Below, piece after piece: positions 1-8,555 of a stretch of 64,000 bases of DNA. A program made the position numbers and the translations under genes. The DNA is taken from assembly GCF_026168105.1 (NCBI RefSeq), contig NZ_LBMW01000001.1, forward strand, positions 124,001-188,000, read 5' to 3'. Positions within the stretch are counted from its first letter, which is position 1. Each line of letters starts with the position of its first letter. A model generated the notes under the pieces. It did no database searches, was not told where the DNA came from, and was given only the letters and a program-made list of their open reading frames with translations. The DNA is from Streptomyces hygroscopicus (GTDB lineage: Bacteria > Actinomycetota > Actinomycetes > Streptomycetales > Streptomycetaceae).

Positions 1-255
1 AAGGGACAATGCGATGGATCCTGATATCCGTACCAAGGCCGCACTCGAAGAACACTGGCGGGCATCGGAACGTGGGGATACCGCAGTGGGCTGTCCCTAA
101 TCCCCGGTGGAACGCGCGGCGTCAGATGCGGTGCATCGCAAGGCGGAGGGTCGTACTCATACGGGGCGTATTCGGTCGATCCGACAACGCAGCGAGGTGC
201 CGTAGCTGTCGTCGTGCGCCCCCGGGGAGTACGGGACAGCCCTTAGGCTGCGCGC
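1..255. other. window edge, no gene seen
   Basis: I see no reading frame here with protein-like composition. It is the upstream side of the small gene that begins at 256 and may hold its promoter, but I recognise no promoter elements with confidence. Confidence 0.4.
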
Positions 256-612
256 ATGGACCAGCGAGAGACTATGCAGCGGGTCATCGGTATCCTCACG
301 GAGGCCCTCGAGATCCGGCGCCAAGTCCGTGAGAACCCCGATACCGAAGTCGTCATCAGCGGAGCTGTCTCGGCACTGCTTGCGGAGGCGCTACCGGAGA
401 TCCAGGTGCCCGCCGATGCGAGCGCCGGCACGGTCACGGACATCATCACCGACGCCCTCGGGCCAGCCATCGTGCGCATCTCCAACTGCTTTGCGTTCGC
501 CTTCACGCAGCTCGCCGAGGTTCACGACACCGGCCGAACCGACGCCTCCTCTGCGGATGTTCTGCGGTCTCTGTCTCTGCAATTCGCCCAAGGCGGAGAG
601 GTGCAGCCGTAA
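256..612 (+). CDS. hypothetical protein, 118 aa
   Basis: Small acidic protein that I do not recognise. Codon use has the strong G/C third-position bias of a real gene in this DNA, and the product is balanced in composition, with no signal peptide or membrane segment. The ATG at 256 is the natural start, but no clear purine-rich ribosome site precedes it, so the start is the least certain point. No neighbour suggests an operon: the region upstream is the window edge and downstream lies decayed DNA. Probably a soluble cytoplasmic protein of unknown role. Confidence 0.6.
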   Translation: MDQRETMQRVIGILTEALEIRRQVRENPDTEVVISGAVSALLAEALPEIQVPADASAGTVTDIITDALGPAIVRISNCFAFAFTQLAEVHDTGRTDASSADVLRSLSLQFAQGGEVQP

Positions 613-1394
613 GTTGCCTCTCGTGGGACCCCGCACCCCCAGATGTCGTCCTTGGCGCGCCCGGTCGCGTGCGCGTTGCGCACATTGAGCACGTTGAGCG
701 CGTCGGCCAGGCCGCACGTGTTCAGCCACTGTTCGACGGCGGGACAAGTGTGCGGCGTTCCGGTAACCAATGAACGGGATCGCGTCGGTCGTCATGGCTT
801 ACTTCCCACGCTCGCGTCGCCCCAGCACCGCCCGTCTGACAGCAGCACCAATCTGGCCTGTCCCGGCGCTTCGGGCCAGTCGACGTCAGCAGGAGGGCGG
901 ATGGCCGCCGGTCCATCAGAGTCCTGCTCCTGGAGGAGGCGTAGGCGTGGGATACGCGGCTGTCCCGCGCATCTCCGGGGTGCGGGCATTGGGCAGCACT
1001 GGCGGGCCCGTACCCGATCCTCGTCGGATTCGGCCGTCGAGGTGATGACGGTTTCGGCTCCGATGAAGCCGCAGCCGTGGTCCCAGCAGAGTGGGCCCTC
1101 GCGGTCGGCCGACTCGAGCGCCCCCTCGGCGGCCAGAGCAGGGGCTGGTGAAGCAGTAGCTTTCGGGCGGCCCAAGTCGAGTGAGGCTGGGCAGCGCCCA
1201 GCCTGTTCGAACCGATCGGATGACAACCCTTCCGGCAGCGGCCGCCCTGCCCGCGCCTGCACCCCTCGTCTGCCGAATGCGGTCCCTGTCACCCCCATGT
1301 GGCTGTGTCGTCGGTTTCTGAGGGAGTCGTTTCGGCGTGACTTCGGGGTCGTCTTGCGGCGAGCAGCAGGATAAACGTCAGTGACTTTTGGCTT
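613..1394. other. degenerate stretch without a supported gene
   Basis: Long open frames exist on both strands but none has a convincing product. A minus-strand piece at about 600-795 has high G/C at third positions and protein-like text (containing WLNTCGLADALNVLNVRNAH), but it needs a frameshift to join an ATG near 795 that follows a GGGAAG ribosome site. It may be a dead small gene. The rest looks non-coding. Confidence 0.3.
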
Positions 1395-1470
1395 TTGATG
1401 TCAGAAGCTCGTTCTGTCCCGCTCTTCCGGTCCACCGCGTCTGGGCCAGACGTCCGACAGCGGTGCCCCT

Positions 1471-1563
1471 TGCCCTCTGCCTTCTGCCTTCTGCCTTCCG
1501 CCTTCTGCCTTCTGCCTTCTGCCTTCTGCCTTCTGCCTTCTGCCTTCTGCCTTCTGCCTTCTG
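1471..1563. repeat. 7-bp tandem repeat (TGCCTTC)n, about 13 copies
   Basis: About 93 bp of a nearly perfect heptamer array with only a few single-base variants near the left end. Because seven is not a multiple of three, each 21 bp encodes seven residues; read on the minus strand the array gives repeats of RRQKAEG at the end of a longer open frame. A slippage-prone microsatellite. No function can be assigned. Confidence 0.9.
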
Positions 1564-1850
1564 AGGCTCGCCCGATCTGAGCAGATCACCGCGTCATCCG
1601 ACGGCGCGCGGCCCGCGCCGCGCGCGCTCCGCGTCGACTGCCTTCGGCGAGGTCGGCAGGCGGCGCACGCCCAGGCCACCGCTCTCTCGGCGGGAACCAC
1701 GGGATCTCCGGTGAGTTCCTCCAGCAGCGGGAAGGACGACTCCATGCCGTCGAGCCCGGCGGCGATGAGGCTGATGAGGCTACCGAGCGCGAGGTGCCAG
1801 AAGCGATAACCCGAGAATGCCGCAGGCCACACACGTACGACGGGTGAACT
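1564..1850 (-). pseudogene. unrecognised C-terminal gene fragment
   Basis: The minus frame here has strong G/C third-position bias and natural-looking sequence (for example [20 protein letters not shown] followed by an acidic [11 protein letters not shown] stretch), so it is probably the remains of a real protein. I do not know the family. No start codon or ribosome site lies nearby. The frame runs on into the heptamer array, where it becomes low-complexity RRQKAEG repeats, so its original end is lost. Boundaries are approximate. Confidence 0.35.
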
Positions 1851-1914
1851 CTCGAATCCCTCAGCCACCCGATACCAGCCCCACCGAGACTGACGCTGAG
1901 AGGGCGCGAGCTCT

Positions 1915-2268
1915 TCAGTAGGTGCGTCCACCGGCGAGCCAAGTGCCCTGGACGCGTACCGATGCCAGGTCCTTCGGGGCAATCCGGAACGGATTCTCGG
2001 CAAGCCAGACGAGATCAGCAATGCTGCCGGGTGCGACAACGCCGCGGTGGCCCTCGGCCCCAGCTTGGTACGACGCGCCCGCCGTGTAGATGCGCAGTGC
2101 CTGAGGAGTCGTCAAACATTCTTCGGACAGCCACGCCTCGGTCGGCCCGTCATCAACGGTCCGGGTCACCGCGACGCCGATGCCTTCCATCGGGTGCAGG
2201 ATGCTGACCGGCCAGTCGGTGCCGAACGACATTCGTGCCCCGGTGCCCAGCATGCTTGCCATCGGATA
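1915..2268 (-). pseudogene. amidohydrolase (YtcJ-like), C-terminal fragment
   Basis: The last roughly 115 residues of a metal-dependent amidohydrolase of the amidohydrolase_3 type. The motif FGTDWPV carries the conserved metal-binding Asp, and the tail has the usual GSIADLVWL strand before a natural TGA stop. The N-terminal three quarters, including the HxH metal motif, is missing. At about 2270-2300 the homology stops and the next sequence is a dienelactone hydrolase fragment on the opposite strand, so a deletion or rearrangement joined two unrelated genes tail-inward. Not expected to be active. The right boundary is approximate. Confidence 0.65.
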
Positions 2269-2301
2269 CTGCGACGTGCTTCGGTCGCCAAGTCGTGGCA
2301 C

Positions 2302-2751
2302 CGTGAGAAGCCGCGCGACGCCGACGCATACCTCAGGTTCCTCACCATCCAGCCCGAGGTCAGCGCCGGACCGGTCGCCGTGACCGGCTACTGCATGGGC
2401 GCCGTTCTGGCGATACGCACCGCAGCGGCTCACCCCGACCAGGTGGCCGCCGTCGCCGGATTCCACCCCGGCAACTTGGTCACCGTCGCACCCGACAGCC
2501 CGCATCGCCTTGTTCCCAAGCTCGCCGCTCAAGTCCACCTCGGCCACGCCGAGAACGACATGACGCCCAAGGCCATCAGTGAGCTCAACCAGGCCTTGGA
2601 TGCCGCAGGTGTCGGCTACACATCAGAGACCTACCCCGGCACCGTCCACGGCTTCACCATGTCCGACACCGACGCCTTCAACCCCTCCGCACTGCAGCGC
2701 CACTGGGACCGCCTGCTGCCCCTTCTCGACCGCACCCTGGCCAACAGCTGA
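2302..2751 (+). pseudogene. dienelactone hydrolase family, C-terminal fragment
   Basis: The C-terminal part of a dienelactone-hydrolase-fold enzyme, starting abruptly at about 2302 (REKPRDADAYLRFL). All three catalytic residues of the family are visible: Cys in GYCMG, Asp in HAENDM, and His in TVHGF. Family members are usually 220-250 residues; about 150 remain and the N-terminal strands are missing. The open frame reads back to 2047, but that part is antisense to the amidohydrolase fragment and has no ribosome site. It therefore looks like a truncated remnant, although a translated fragment cannot be excluded. Confidence 0.7.
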
Positions 2752-2818
2752 GGCCCGGCTCGGAAACCAAACCGAAGTACACGGCTCCGGAGTCCTGGCG
2801 ATGTTTCGAAGCCGGTGT

Positions 2819-2841
2819 GAGGGCGGGCGCATCCCGCCCTC
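2819..2841. terminator. perfect 9-bp hairpin, 5-nt loop
   Basis: GAGGGCGGG (2819-2827) pairs with CCCGCCCTC (2833-2841). The right arm runs into the stop codon of the transposase remnant, so this could be the terminator of that element or of the hydrolase fragment upstream. Confidence 0.55.
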
Positions 2842-3010
2842 ACCGATTGGGGAGCCATTGATTGATCGCGGCGATGTGGATGGTGGCCTGGTAGCGGACA
2901 TCGAGTTTGTCGTACCCGGTGGCCACGGCCAGGTGGCGTTTGAGACGGTTGATGCCTCGTTCGACGGCGTTGCGGCCGCGATGGATGCCAGGCTCTTCCG
3001 GTCGCGCCAA
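2840..3010 (-). mobile_element. IS5-family transposase, C-terminal remnant
   Basis: The minus frame gives the characteristic end of an IS5-group DDE transposase, with RNAVERGINRLKRHLAVATG and then YDKLDVRYQATIHIAAINQW before the stop. The Glu in NAVERGINRLKRH corresponds to the family's final catalytic acidic residue. Only about 55 residues remain; the rest of the transposase and the left inverted repeat are missing, and the fragment runs directly into SpoIIE-phosphatase remains. It is a dead relic marking an old insertion. The upstream boundary is approximate. Confidence 0.75.
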
Positions 3011-3019
3011 CCGCGACCT

Positions 3020-3400
3020 GCAGCACCTTCCCTGACTGTTTGTGAACCCCGGTCGCGGACAGCAGCAGATCGGTGGTCGTGCCGGTCGAGGCCGAACTCC
3101 GCTTTGTTCGCGTCGCGTGTCTCCACGACGCCGTCGGTGTAGAGCAGGACGTGGTCGCCCGGTTTCAGTCTCGTCTCGTGGACCGCCGGGCTGCCGGGGC
3201 GAGTTGGCCGACCAGGCCGATCGGGGGCTGCGGGGGGCTGTCCAGCGCCCCGTCGACCACTCGCTCGGAACGGATCAGCGTCGGCGGAGGGGGACCGCAA
3301 TTGACCCAGCGCAGCACCCCGGTGACCGCATCGAGTTGGCACAGCGCGCCGGTGCAGAAATGGTCGGGCAGCCACCGGGCGAGCGCCTGGTCGACGGAGC
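3020..3400 (-). pseudogene. SpoIIE/PP2C-type phosphatase remnant, frameshifted
   Basis: Remains of the C-terminal phosphatase domain of an Rsb/SpoIIE-type protein. One frame gives FCTGALCQLDAVTGVLRWVN and a following PQPPIGL segment; a second frame picks up the rest with VHETRLKPGDHVLLYTDGVV, the conserved end of the domain. A frameshift near 3180-3200 separates them, and both ends are missing. The downstream side was replaced by the IS5 remnant, consistent with insertion followed by decay. Such phosphatases normally act on anti-anti-sigma factors. Boundaries are approximate. Confidence 0.7.
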
Positions 3401-3410
3401 CGACGTTCCA

Positions 3411-4550
3411 TCACCCGGGCAACTTGCTGGTGTCACTGCCCCCGGCCAGACGCAGCGTCGCAAGGGCCGCCATCCCCGCCGCGATACCAAAGGTGACGGC
3501 GGCCGGGACGCCGTCGCCGAGCTTTGAGAACAGGTACACAGGCCCCCACACGGTGACAGTGTCGTCCATCGCCATGTGCAGTACTTGGCTCGCCAGCAGT
3601 CCCAGCACGGTCGCGCAGACCGCGCCCACCGCCATCGCCGGCACCGTGGTCCGGATGAGCAGGCCGGGCAGCAGCCGCAGCGCCCACCACACCACGGCGA
3701 GCATGAGCACGTCGGCGGCCCGGTAGAGCAGCCAGTCGCCGAGCGGCGTGGTCGCCGGGCCCGTCCAGCCGCCGAGCAGCAGCCACTCGCGCAGCAGGTC
3801 GCCGGGCTCGGACAGCAGCCCTCCGCCGCCGAACGAGGTCTGGATCCAGGCCGCCACCGATTCGTACGAAAGGATCACCAGCGACAGCGCGATCACCGCG
3901 GTCCCGGCGCTCGCGGCCAGGCGGGCAGCGCGCGGCGGCACACTTTGCCGGGGCAGCGGGTCCGCGCCCTTGGCGGTGACACGCGCCACGACCACCGTGA
4001 GCAGGGCGGACAACAGCGCTGCGAACACCATGACCGGCCCGCTCGATGCGATCACACCCGCCAGCTGCGGCAGGAACCGGTAGCTACCGTGCCCCCGGGA
4101 TGCGATCAGCCACGGTGCGGAGACCGTCACGGCCAGGGTTCCGGCCACCGGGCCCCAGGCCCACAGCGCGAGCAGCGTGGCCGGCGTACGGCCCTGGGTC
4201 GGCGGGATCCTGCGGACCAGGAGCAGCGCGCCGGCCAGGAAGAACACGAAGACCGCCACGAACCTGATCTGCATCGCGGTGCTGTACAGATCGGCGTACT
4301 GGGTGCCTCCGTTCAAGGCCGTGTCCCCACTCGTGCCCCCGCCCGGAGGCCCGCCGGACAACAGCGCCATCGGGGGGTCGTGCGACCAGGGTGCGAGCCA
4401 TCGCCGGAGTTCACTCGCGGACTGAACGTCGAACACGCCCGTGGTGCCGCGCAGTTGCAGTGCCTGCGCGCTCGCGCCCGCCCACCACAGCAACAGCGTA
4501 ATCAGCAGGCCTCCGACCAGTGCCGGTATCACCGCGCGCCGATATGTCAT
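3411..4550 (-). CDS. polytopic membrane protein, 379 aa
   Basis: An integral membrane protein with an N-terminal segment (PALVGGLLITLLLWWAG), a 60-residue outside loop rich in Gly and Pro, and about seven further hydrophobic helices. ATG at 4550 follows GGGGGAAGG at good distance. I recognise no catalytic or transport motif. It resembles the many uncharacterised Streptomyces membrane proteins that sit alone. The upstream DNA has direct repeats that could be an operator. Its C-terminus lies only ten bases from the decayed phosphatase, so the original 3' context has been altered. Confidence 0.8.
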   Translation of the reverse strand: MTYRRAVIPALVGGLLITLLLWWAGASAQALQLRGTTGVFDVQSASELRRWLAPWSHDPPMALLSGGPPGGGTSGDTALNGGTQYADLYSTAMQIRFVAVFVFFLAGALLLVRRIPPTQGRTPATLLALWAWGPVAGTLAVTVSAPWLIASRGHGSYRFLPQLAGVIASSGPVMVFAALLSALLTVVVARVTAKGADPLPRQSVPPRAARLAASAGTAVIALSLVILSYESVAAWIQTSFGGGGLLSEPGDLLREWLLLGGWTGPATTPLGDWLLYRAADVLMLAVVWWALRLLPGLLIRTTVPAMAVGAVCATVLGLLASQVLHMAMDDTVTVWGPVYLFSKLGDGVPAAVTFGIAAGMAALATLRLAGGSDTSKLPG

Positions 4551-4671
4551 GTGCCTTCCCCCGCCTCGGCCCTGTAGCCGTCAATATTTCGATCAGCCGA
4601 AGAGTACGGGGTGATGATCACGTGCCGTATGTGCCCTGGCGCGCGGCGGACAGTTCCAGAACGCCGGGAAG

Positions 4672-4735
4672 GTTCGCGCAACCCTTGGCGCAACGCATAG
4701 CCGCAACCCTTGGTGCAACAGTTGTCGCAACCAGC
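4672..4735. promoter_or_regulatory. direct repeats upstream of the membrane-protein gene
   Basis: On the minus strand, CCAAGGGTTGCG occurs twice (within 4674-4719), preceded by two more GTTGC-type half-sites. The cluster lies 120-185 bp upstream of the gene starting at 4550 and just past the stop of the amidohydrolase gene. Repeated GTTGC half-sites suggest a repressor or activator site, but the regulator is unknown. Confidence 0.4.
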
Positions 4736-4760
4736 GCCGTTCCCCGAACAGCTTCCCTCT

Positions 4761-5654
4761 TCACAGTCCGAACAGCCCTGCCGCGTTGTCGTGGCACACC
4801 GCACGCAGCCACGCCTCTCCGAGACCCAGCCGCTCCAGGGCGTGGAGCTGGTGCACGTACGGATAGGGGATGTTGGGGAAGTCGGAGCCCAGCAGGATGC
4901 GGTCGCCGAGCCCGGCCAGCCGGGGCAGGGCATGACGGGGGAACGGCATGAACCCCTCGCTGAAGTCGGTGAACGCCATCGTCGTGTCCAGCCGCACCTC
5001 CCCGTACCGCTCGGCGACGGCGACAAACTCCTCGTACTCCGGCATCCCCAGATGCGCGACGACCAGTCGCAGCCGGGGGTGCCGCGCCAGCACCTGCGCG
5101 ATCGGCTCGGGACCGGTGTGCTTGCCGGGCGCGGGCCCGGAGCCGCAGTGGATCACTACGGGGATCCGGGCCTCGGCCAGCAACCCCCATGCCTGCTGGA
5201 GGAGTTCGTCGGCCGGGTCGTACGCCCCCACCTGCACATGCGCCTTGAAGACGCGCGCGCCGGCCTCGACGGCCTCCCGGACGTATGCCTCGACGCCCGG
5301 CTCGGGGTAGAGGGTGGCGGTGTGCAGACAGCCGGGGGTGCGGCGGGCGAAGTCGGCCGCCCAGCCATTCAGCCACTGGGCCATGCCAGGCTTGTGCGGG
5401 TACAGCATCGCGGTGAAGGCCCGCACGCCGAACTTTCGCAGCAAGGCTGTCCGTTCCGCCTCCTCCTTGCGGTAAGTGATCGGCCACTCGAGACCACCGG
5501 TCAGCGGTCCGAGCGCGTCGAAGTAGTCCCAGACTTTGCGCAGGACGCGCTCGGGCATGAAGTGCGTGTGGACGTCGACCAGCCCGGGAAGACCGAGCCG
5601 ACCCCAGAAACGGCGGACCTCACCGGACTCCTCATCCAGAGGCACGTCACTCAT
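4761..5654 (-). CDS. amidohydrolase (amidohydrolase_2 family)
   Basis: A complete TIM-barrel amidohydrolase of the aminocarboxymuconate-semialdehyde-decarboxylase-like group. The DVHTHF motif near the N-terminus gives the HxH metal ligands, VVIHCGSG and VVAHLGMP the later His residues, and LLGSDFPN the metal-binding Asp. About 297 residues if it starts at ATG 5654 (MSDVPLDEE); the frame is open to 5702. The family includes hydrolases and non-oxidative decarboxylases, and the substrate cannot be read from sequence. It stands alone on the minus strand, with the membrane-protein gene about 210 bp further on. Confidence 0.8.
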   Translation of the reverse strand: MSDVPLDEESGEVRRFWGRLGLPGLVDVHTHFMPERVLRKVWDYFDALGPLTGGLEWPITYRKEEAERTALLRKFGVRAFTAMLYPHKPGMAQWLNGWAADFARRTPGCLHTATLYPEPGVEAYVREAVEAGARVFKAHVQVGAYDPADELLQQAWGLLAEARIPVVIHCGSGPAPGKHTGPEPIAQVLARHPRLRLVVAHLGMPEYEEFVAVAERYGEVRLDTTMAFTDFSEGFMPFPRHALPRLAGLGDRILLGSDFPNIPYPYVHQLHALERLGLGEAWLRAVCHDNAAGLFGL

Positions 5655-6054
5655 GGCCCTGCCCAAGCCCACGGCTGCACTCAGCCTTGGCGACCCACGC
5701 ATAGCACGGGGAACCGTGGGCGCGGCTGCGTTCGGCAGAACTGGCAGGGTCGACAGATGCCGTGCGGTGATCGTTCATGCCGCCCACGATCGGCTCTGGT
5801 GGGGTGGCAGGTCCACTCCTTTGCGCAAGGGATCCGTGAGGGATCCATCACCTGGCCTTCCGGCTGCGAGGAAGCCCCGGCATGGCGCATTGGACCGACG
5901 GGTGGTGTGGTGCGGGCTTTTGGTCGGCTGCTTTGCGGCCGGGCAGCCGACGGCTTGCCCGACATCTCCGGAAGACGGCCTGCCGGGTCAGCGGCTACCG
6001 GCTCCGTGGAGCGCTCTCCACGGTGGTACGGCCCCCTGAGCGTCAGGAGGGCCG
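5655..6054. other. intergenic, no gene seen
   Basis: This region lies between the start of the amidohydrolase gene and the end of the DeoR gene, both minus strand. Open frames are only antisense continuations of neighbours. It probably holds the amidohydrolase promoter. I see no clear repeat or RNA gene. Confidence 0.5.
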
Positions 6055-6849
6055 CTACTCGGGGGCGACTGTCTCTACGGGGACTCCGAGGTCGCGAATG
6101 GCCGTGAGTTCTGCCTCGGGAGTGCCGGTGTCGGTGATGACCGCGTGATAGTCGGCCACGCTGCCATAGGCATACGTGGCGGTCTTGCCGAATTTCGAAT
6201 GGTCCGCCAGGAGCAGGGTCTGGTCGGCGGAGGCGAGCATGGCCAGCTTGACCTCGACGTAGTCGCTGAGGGGATGGAAGAGCCGGCCTTCCAGGATGGC
6301 GGTGGCGGACATCAGGGCGAGATCGGCGCGGATCTGGGACAGGGCGCGGGGGACGGCGGGACCGGTGCAGGAGTTGAAGTCGCTGCGGTAGCACCCGCCC
6401 AGGAGGGTGACGCTCACCGCGGGTGCGGATCCAAGACGCTGTGCCAGGCCGATCGAGTTGGTGACGACATGGAGCTGGTCCAACCGAGCCAGTGCGGGGA
6501 CGAGGGGAAACAGGGTGGTCGAGTCGTCCATGAGCACCGTGCTGCCGGGCCTGATCCGGTCGGCGACGGCCGCGCACAGCGCTTCCTTGGCCGCGAGACT
6601 GCTGTTCTCCCGGAAGCGGGTCGCGGTTTCCATGGTGAGGGCCGGGAAGGCGACGGCCCGTCCGCGTTCCTTGCGCAGCAGGTGACGCGTCGCGAGGTCG
6701 TCCAGGTCCCGGTGCATCGTCATGAGACTCACGCCGAAGTGCAGGGCCAAGTCGTCGATGCGGGTCTCACCGTGTTCGGCGACGTACCGCAGGACGGCCT
6801 GCCTGCGCTCCTCGACGACGGCATGCGACGGTCGCGCACGGGCGGGCAC
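6055..6849 (-). CDS. DeoR-family transcriptional regulator
   Basis: A 264-residue DeoR-type regulator. An N-terminal winged HTH (residues about 13-68, RIDDLALHFGVSLMTMHRDL) is followed by the sugar-phosphate-sensing DeoRC domain, with MDDSTTLFPLV, VVTNSIGLA and LLADHSKFG at the expected places. Start chosen at GTG 6849 because AAGGAGGGGAGCGCT precedes it; the frame extends further up but with non-protein-like text. It lies downstream of, and in the same direction as, the polyol uptake and dehydrogenase genes, so it probably controls them in response to a phosphorylated sugar or polyol. A 354-bp gap suggests its own promoter. Confidence 0.9.
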   Translation of the reverse strand: MPARARPSHAVVEERRQAVLRYVAEHGETRIDDLALHFGVSLMTMHRDLDDLATRHLLRKERGRAVAFPALTMETATRFRENSSLAAKEALCAAVADRIRPGSTVLMDDSTTLFPLVPALARLDQLHVVTNSIGLAQRLGSAPAVSVTLLGGCYRSDFNSCTGPAVPRALSQIRADLALMSATAILEGRLFHPLSDYVEVKLAMLASADQTLLLADHSKFGKTATYAYGSVADYHAVITDTGTPEAELTAIRDLGVPVETVAPE

Positions 6850-7203
6850 AGCGCTCCCCTCCTTCCCTTTCGCGTCCTGCTTGTTCCACTGGATGCGGAA
6901 CGGACCGACACCCTTGCACACAGCACCGCGGTTACGGCGCTGTCGACACCCGCTCGCCCCCACCGGTTCGTGCCCCGTCCGTCGGTGGGTTGGTTCCGCT
7001 CGGCGGACGGGCCGGAACGAGGATTCGGTGCAGGTGAAGTCGAAGGGCGGTCTGACGACTCCAGTGACGCAGTTTCGCATACGAGCCGGTGGCAGCCCAG
7101 GACAGTCTGGCCCCCCCTGAGCCCCCGGCGCTTGCCGGTCGCTGCTTGCCGGGTCGGCACAGACGTCGGCCCGCCCCAGCTCCCGTAGCACGACGGCCGT
7201 CCG
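6850..7203. other. intergenic upstream of the DeoR gene
   Basis: 354 bp between the dehydrogenase stop and the DeoR start. It contains the strong ribosome site of DeoR at its left end and presumably that gene's promoter. No other gene is supported. Confidence 0.5.
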
Positions 7204-8238
7204 CTACGGAACGTGCACGGCCACCAGCACCTTGACGTGCTCGGGGTCCATGGATGCGGCGAAAGCCTTGGCGGCGTCCTCCAGCCCGTAAGTGGCTGTG
7301 ACGATCTCCGCGGTGTCGACGGCGCCCGATGCGATGAGGGACATGGCGGTGCGGTAGTCCTCGGTGGTGTACATCAGGGTGCCCTCGACACGGATCTCCC
7401 GATCTTGGACCAGGTCCAGGCGGATGGGTGTGACACCGGCGGCACCCACGCCCACGACGACGATATGGCCGCCCTTGGCCACCAGGTCGGTGGCCTGAGC
7501 CATGGACTGCTCGCGGGCCACGCAGTCGAAGACGACGTCGACGGGCCCGTCGAGTAGCGCCCGAGCCTGATGGATCAGGTCCGGGGCGTCGGCGGGCAAG
7601 GCCGCGTCGGCGCCCATGCGCAGGGCCCGCTCCCGCTTGCCCGGGAGCAGGTCCGTGACGGTGACACGGGCGGCGCCGGCGTGCCGGGCGGCGACGAGCG
7701 TGAGCAGCCCGATCGGCCCGGCGCCGAGAATGGCGACGCTACGGCCAGTGAGGTCGCCAGCCTTGGCAACGGCGTGTACGGGGGTGGCCAGCGGCTCTAC
7801 CAGGGCGGCCTGGTGGTCGGTCATGTCGTCGGGCACGCGGTGGACGCGGTCGGCGGGAATGGTGAACAGGTCGGTCATGGCGCCGGGCGTCTGGCAGCCG
7901 AAGACCTTCAGCTCCTGGCAGATGTTGTAGCGGCCGGAGCGGCACTGGGGGCACCGGCCGCAGTAAAGGTTGGGTTCGACGATCACCCGGTCGCCGGTGG
8001 TGAAGTCGTCCGCGCCATTCCCTGCGGCGGCCACGATGCCAACCGCCTCGTGACCCGGGAGGTAGGGCAGGTCGATGAACGGGTGGTGGCCGGCCGCAGC
8101 ATGGGTGTCGGAGCCACACACTCCGACGATCGTGGTACGCACCAGCAGCTCGTCGTCCCCGGGGACGGGGGCGGGTACGTGCTCGATGGTGATGTCGTCG
8201 AGGGAGCGGACGACGACGCGGCGGATCTGGTCGGTCAT
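7204..8238 (-). CDS. zinc-dependent alcohol/polyol dehydrogenase
   Basis: A 344-residue medium-chain dehydrogenase of the sorbitol/threonine-dehydrogenase type. Catalytic zinc ligands appear in GVCGSDTH and the GHEAVG motif. A structural-zinc cysteine set (CGRCPQCRSGRYNIC) follows, then a Rossmann GAGPIG nucleotide motif. ATG at 8238 starts the conventional N-terminus; the frame continues far upstream only through repeat DNA and antisense of the permease genes. As the enzymatic member of the uptake locus it probably oxidises the imported polyol to a ketose with NAD. The substrate is inferred from context. Confidence 0.9.
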   Translation of the reverse strand: MTDQIRRVVVRSLDDITIEHVPAPVPGDDELLVRTTIVGVCGSDTHAAAGHHPFIDLPYLPGHEAVGIVAAAGNGADDFTTGDRVIVEPNLYCGRCPQCRSGRYNICQELKVFGCQTPGAMTDLFTIPADRVHRVPDDMTDHQAALVEPLATPVHAVAKAGDLTGRSVAILGAGPIGLLTLVAARHAGAARVTVTDLLPGKRERALRMGADAALPADAPDLIHQARALLDGPVDVVFDCVAREQSMAQATDLVAKGGHIVVVGVGAAGVTPIRLDLVQDREIRVEGTLMYTTEDYRTAMSLIASGAVDTAEIVTATYGLEDAAKAFAASMDPEHVKVLVAVHVP

Positions 8239-8555
8239 GGTGGCGGAGTTCCGTTCGGTTCGGGCGGTCACACGCTGGCGAGGCCGGGCTGGATCTGGGG
8301 CTGGATCAGGGTCTGGATCTAGATCTGGATCTGGATCTGGATCTGGATCTGGATCTGGATCTGGATCTGGATCTGGATCTGGATCTGGATCTGGATCTTG
8401 CGGGCCGATGCCCGCCCTGAGGCCGGCGACCGCGTCCGGGAACGCCGCCTGCGCAAGGCGGCTGCTGAGGGAGACGTCCGGTTCGCTGGCGCCGACGGTG
8501 GAGAGATCCGAAGCGCGCCGGAAACTGTGCAGGACAGCCGTGGGGACGGGGGCTC
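8239..8555. repeat. hexamer array (GGATCT)n in a 317-bp gap
   Basis: The gap between permease and dehydrogenase genes holds a hexanucleotide array, pure from about 8321 to 8397 (roughly 13 copies), with degenerate copies from 8288. Read on the minus strand it gives a DP dipeptide run. Every unit carries GATC. It interrupts the operon at a point where only a short spacer is usual. No function can be assigned; copy number could vary between strains and change distance or transcript structure. Confidence 0.9.

Noticed and set aside
643..1374. 243-codon plus-strand frame
   Set aside because: No ribosome site, no motif, Ser/Arg/Pro-rich product typical of a shadow frame in G/C-rich DNA.
1471..1563. 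CRISPR array
   Set aside because: The units are 7 bp with no unique spacers. No cas genes are present in the window.
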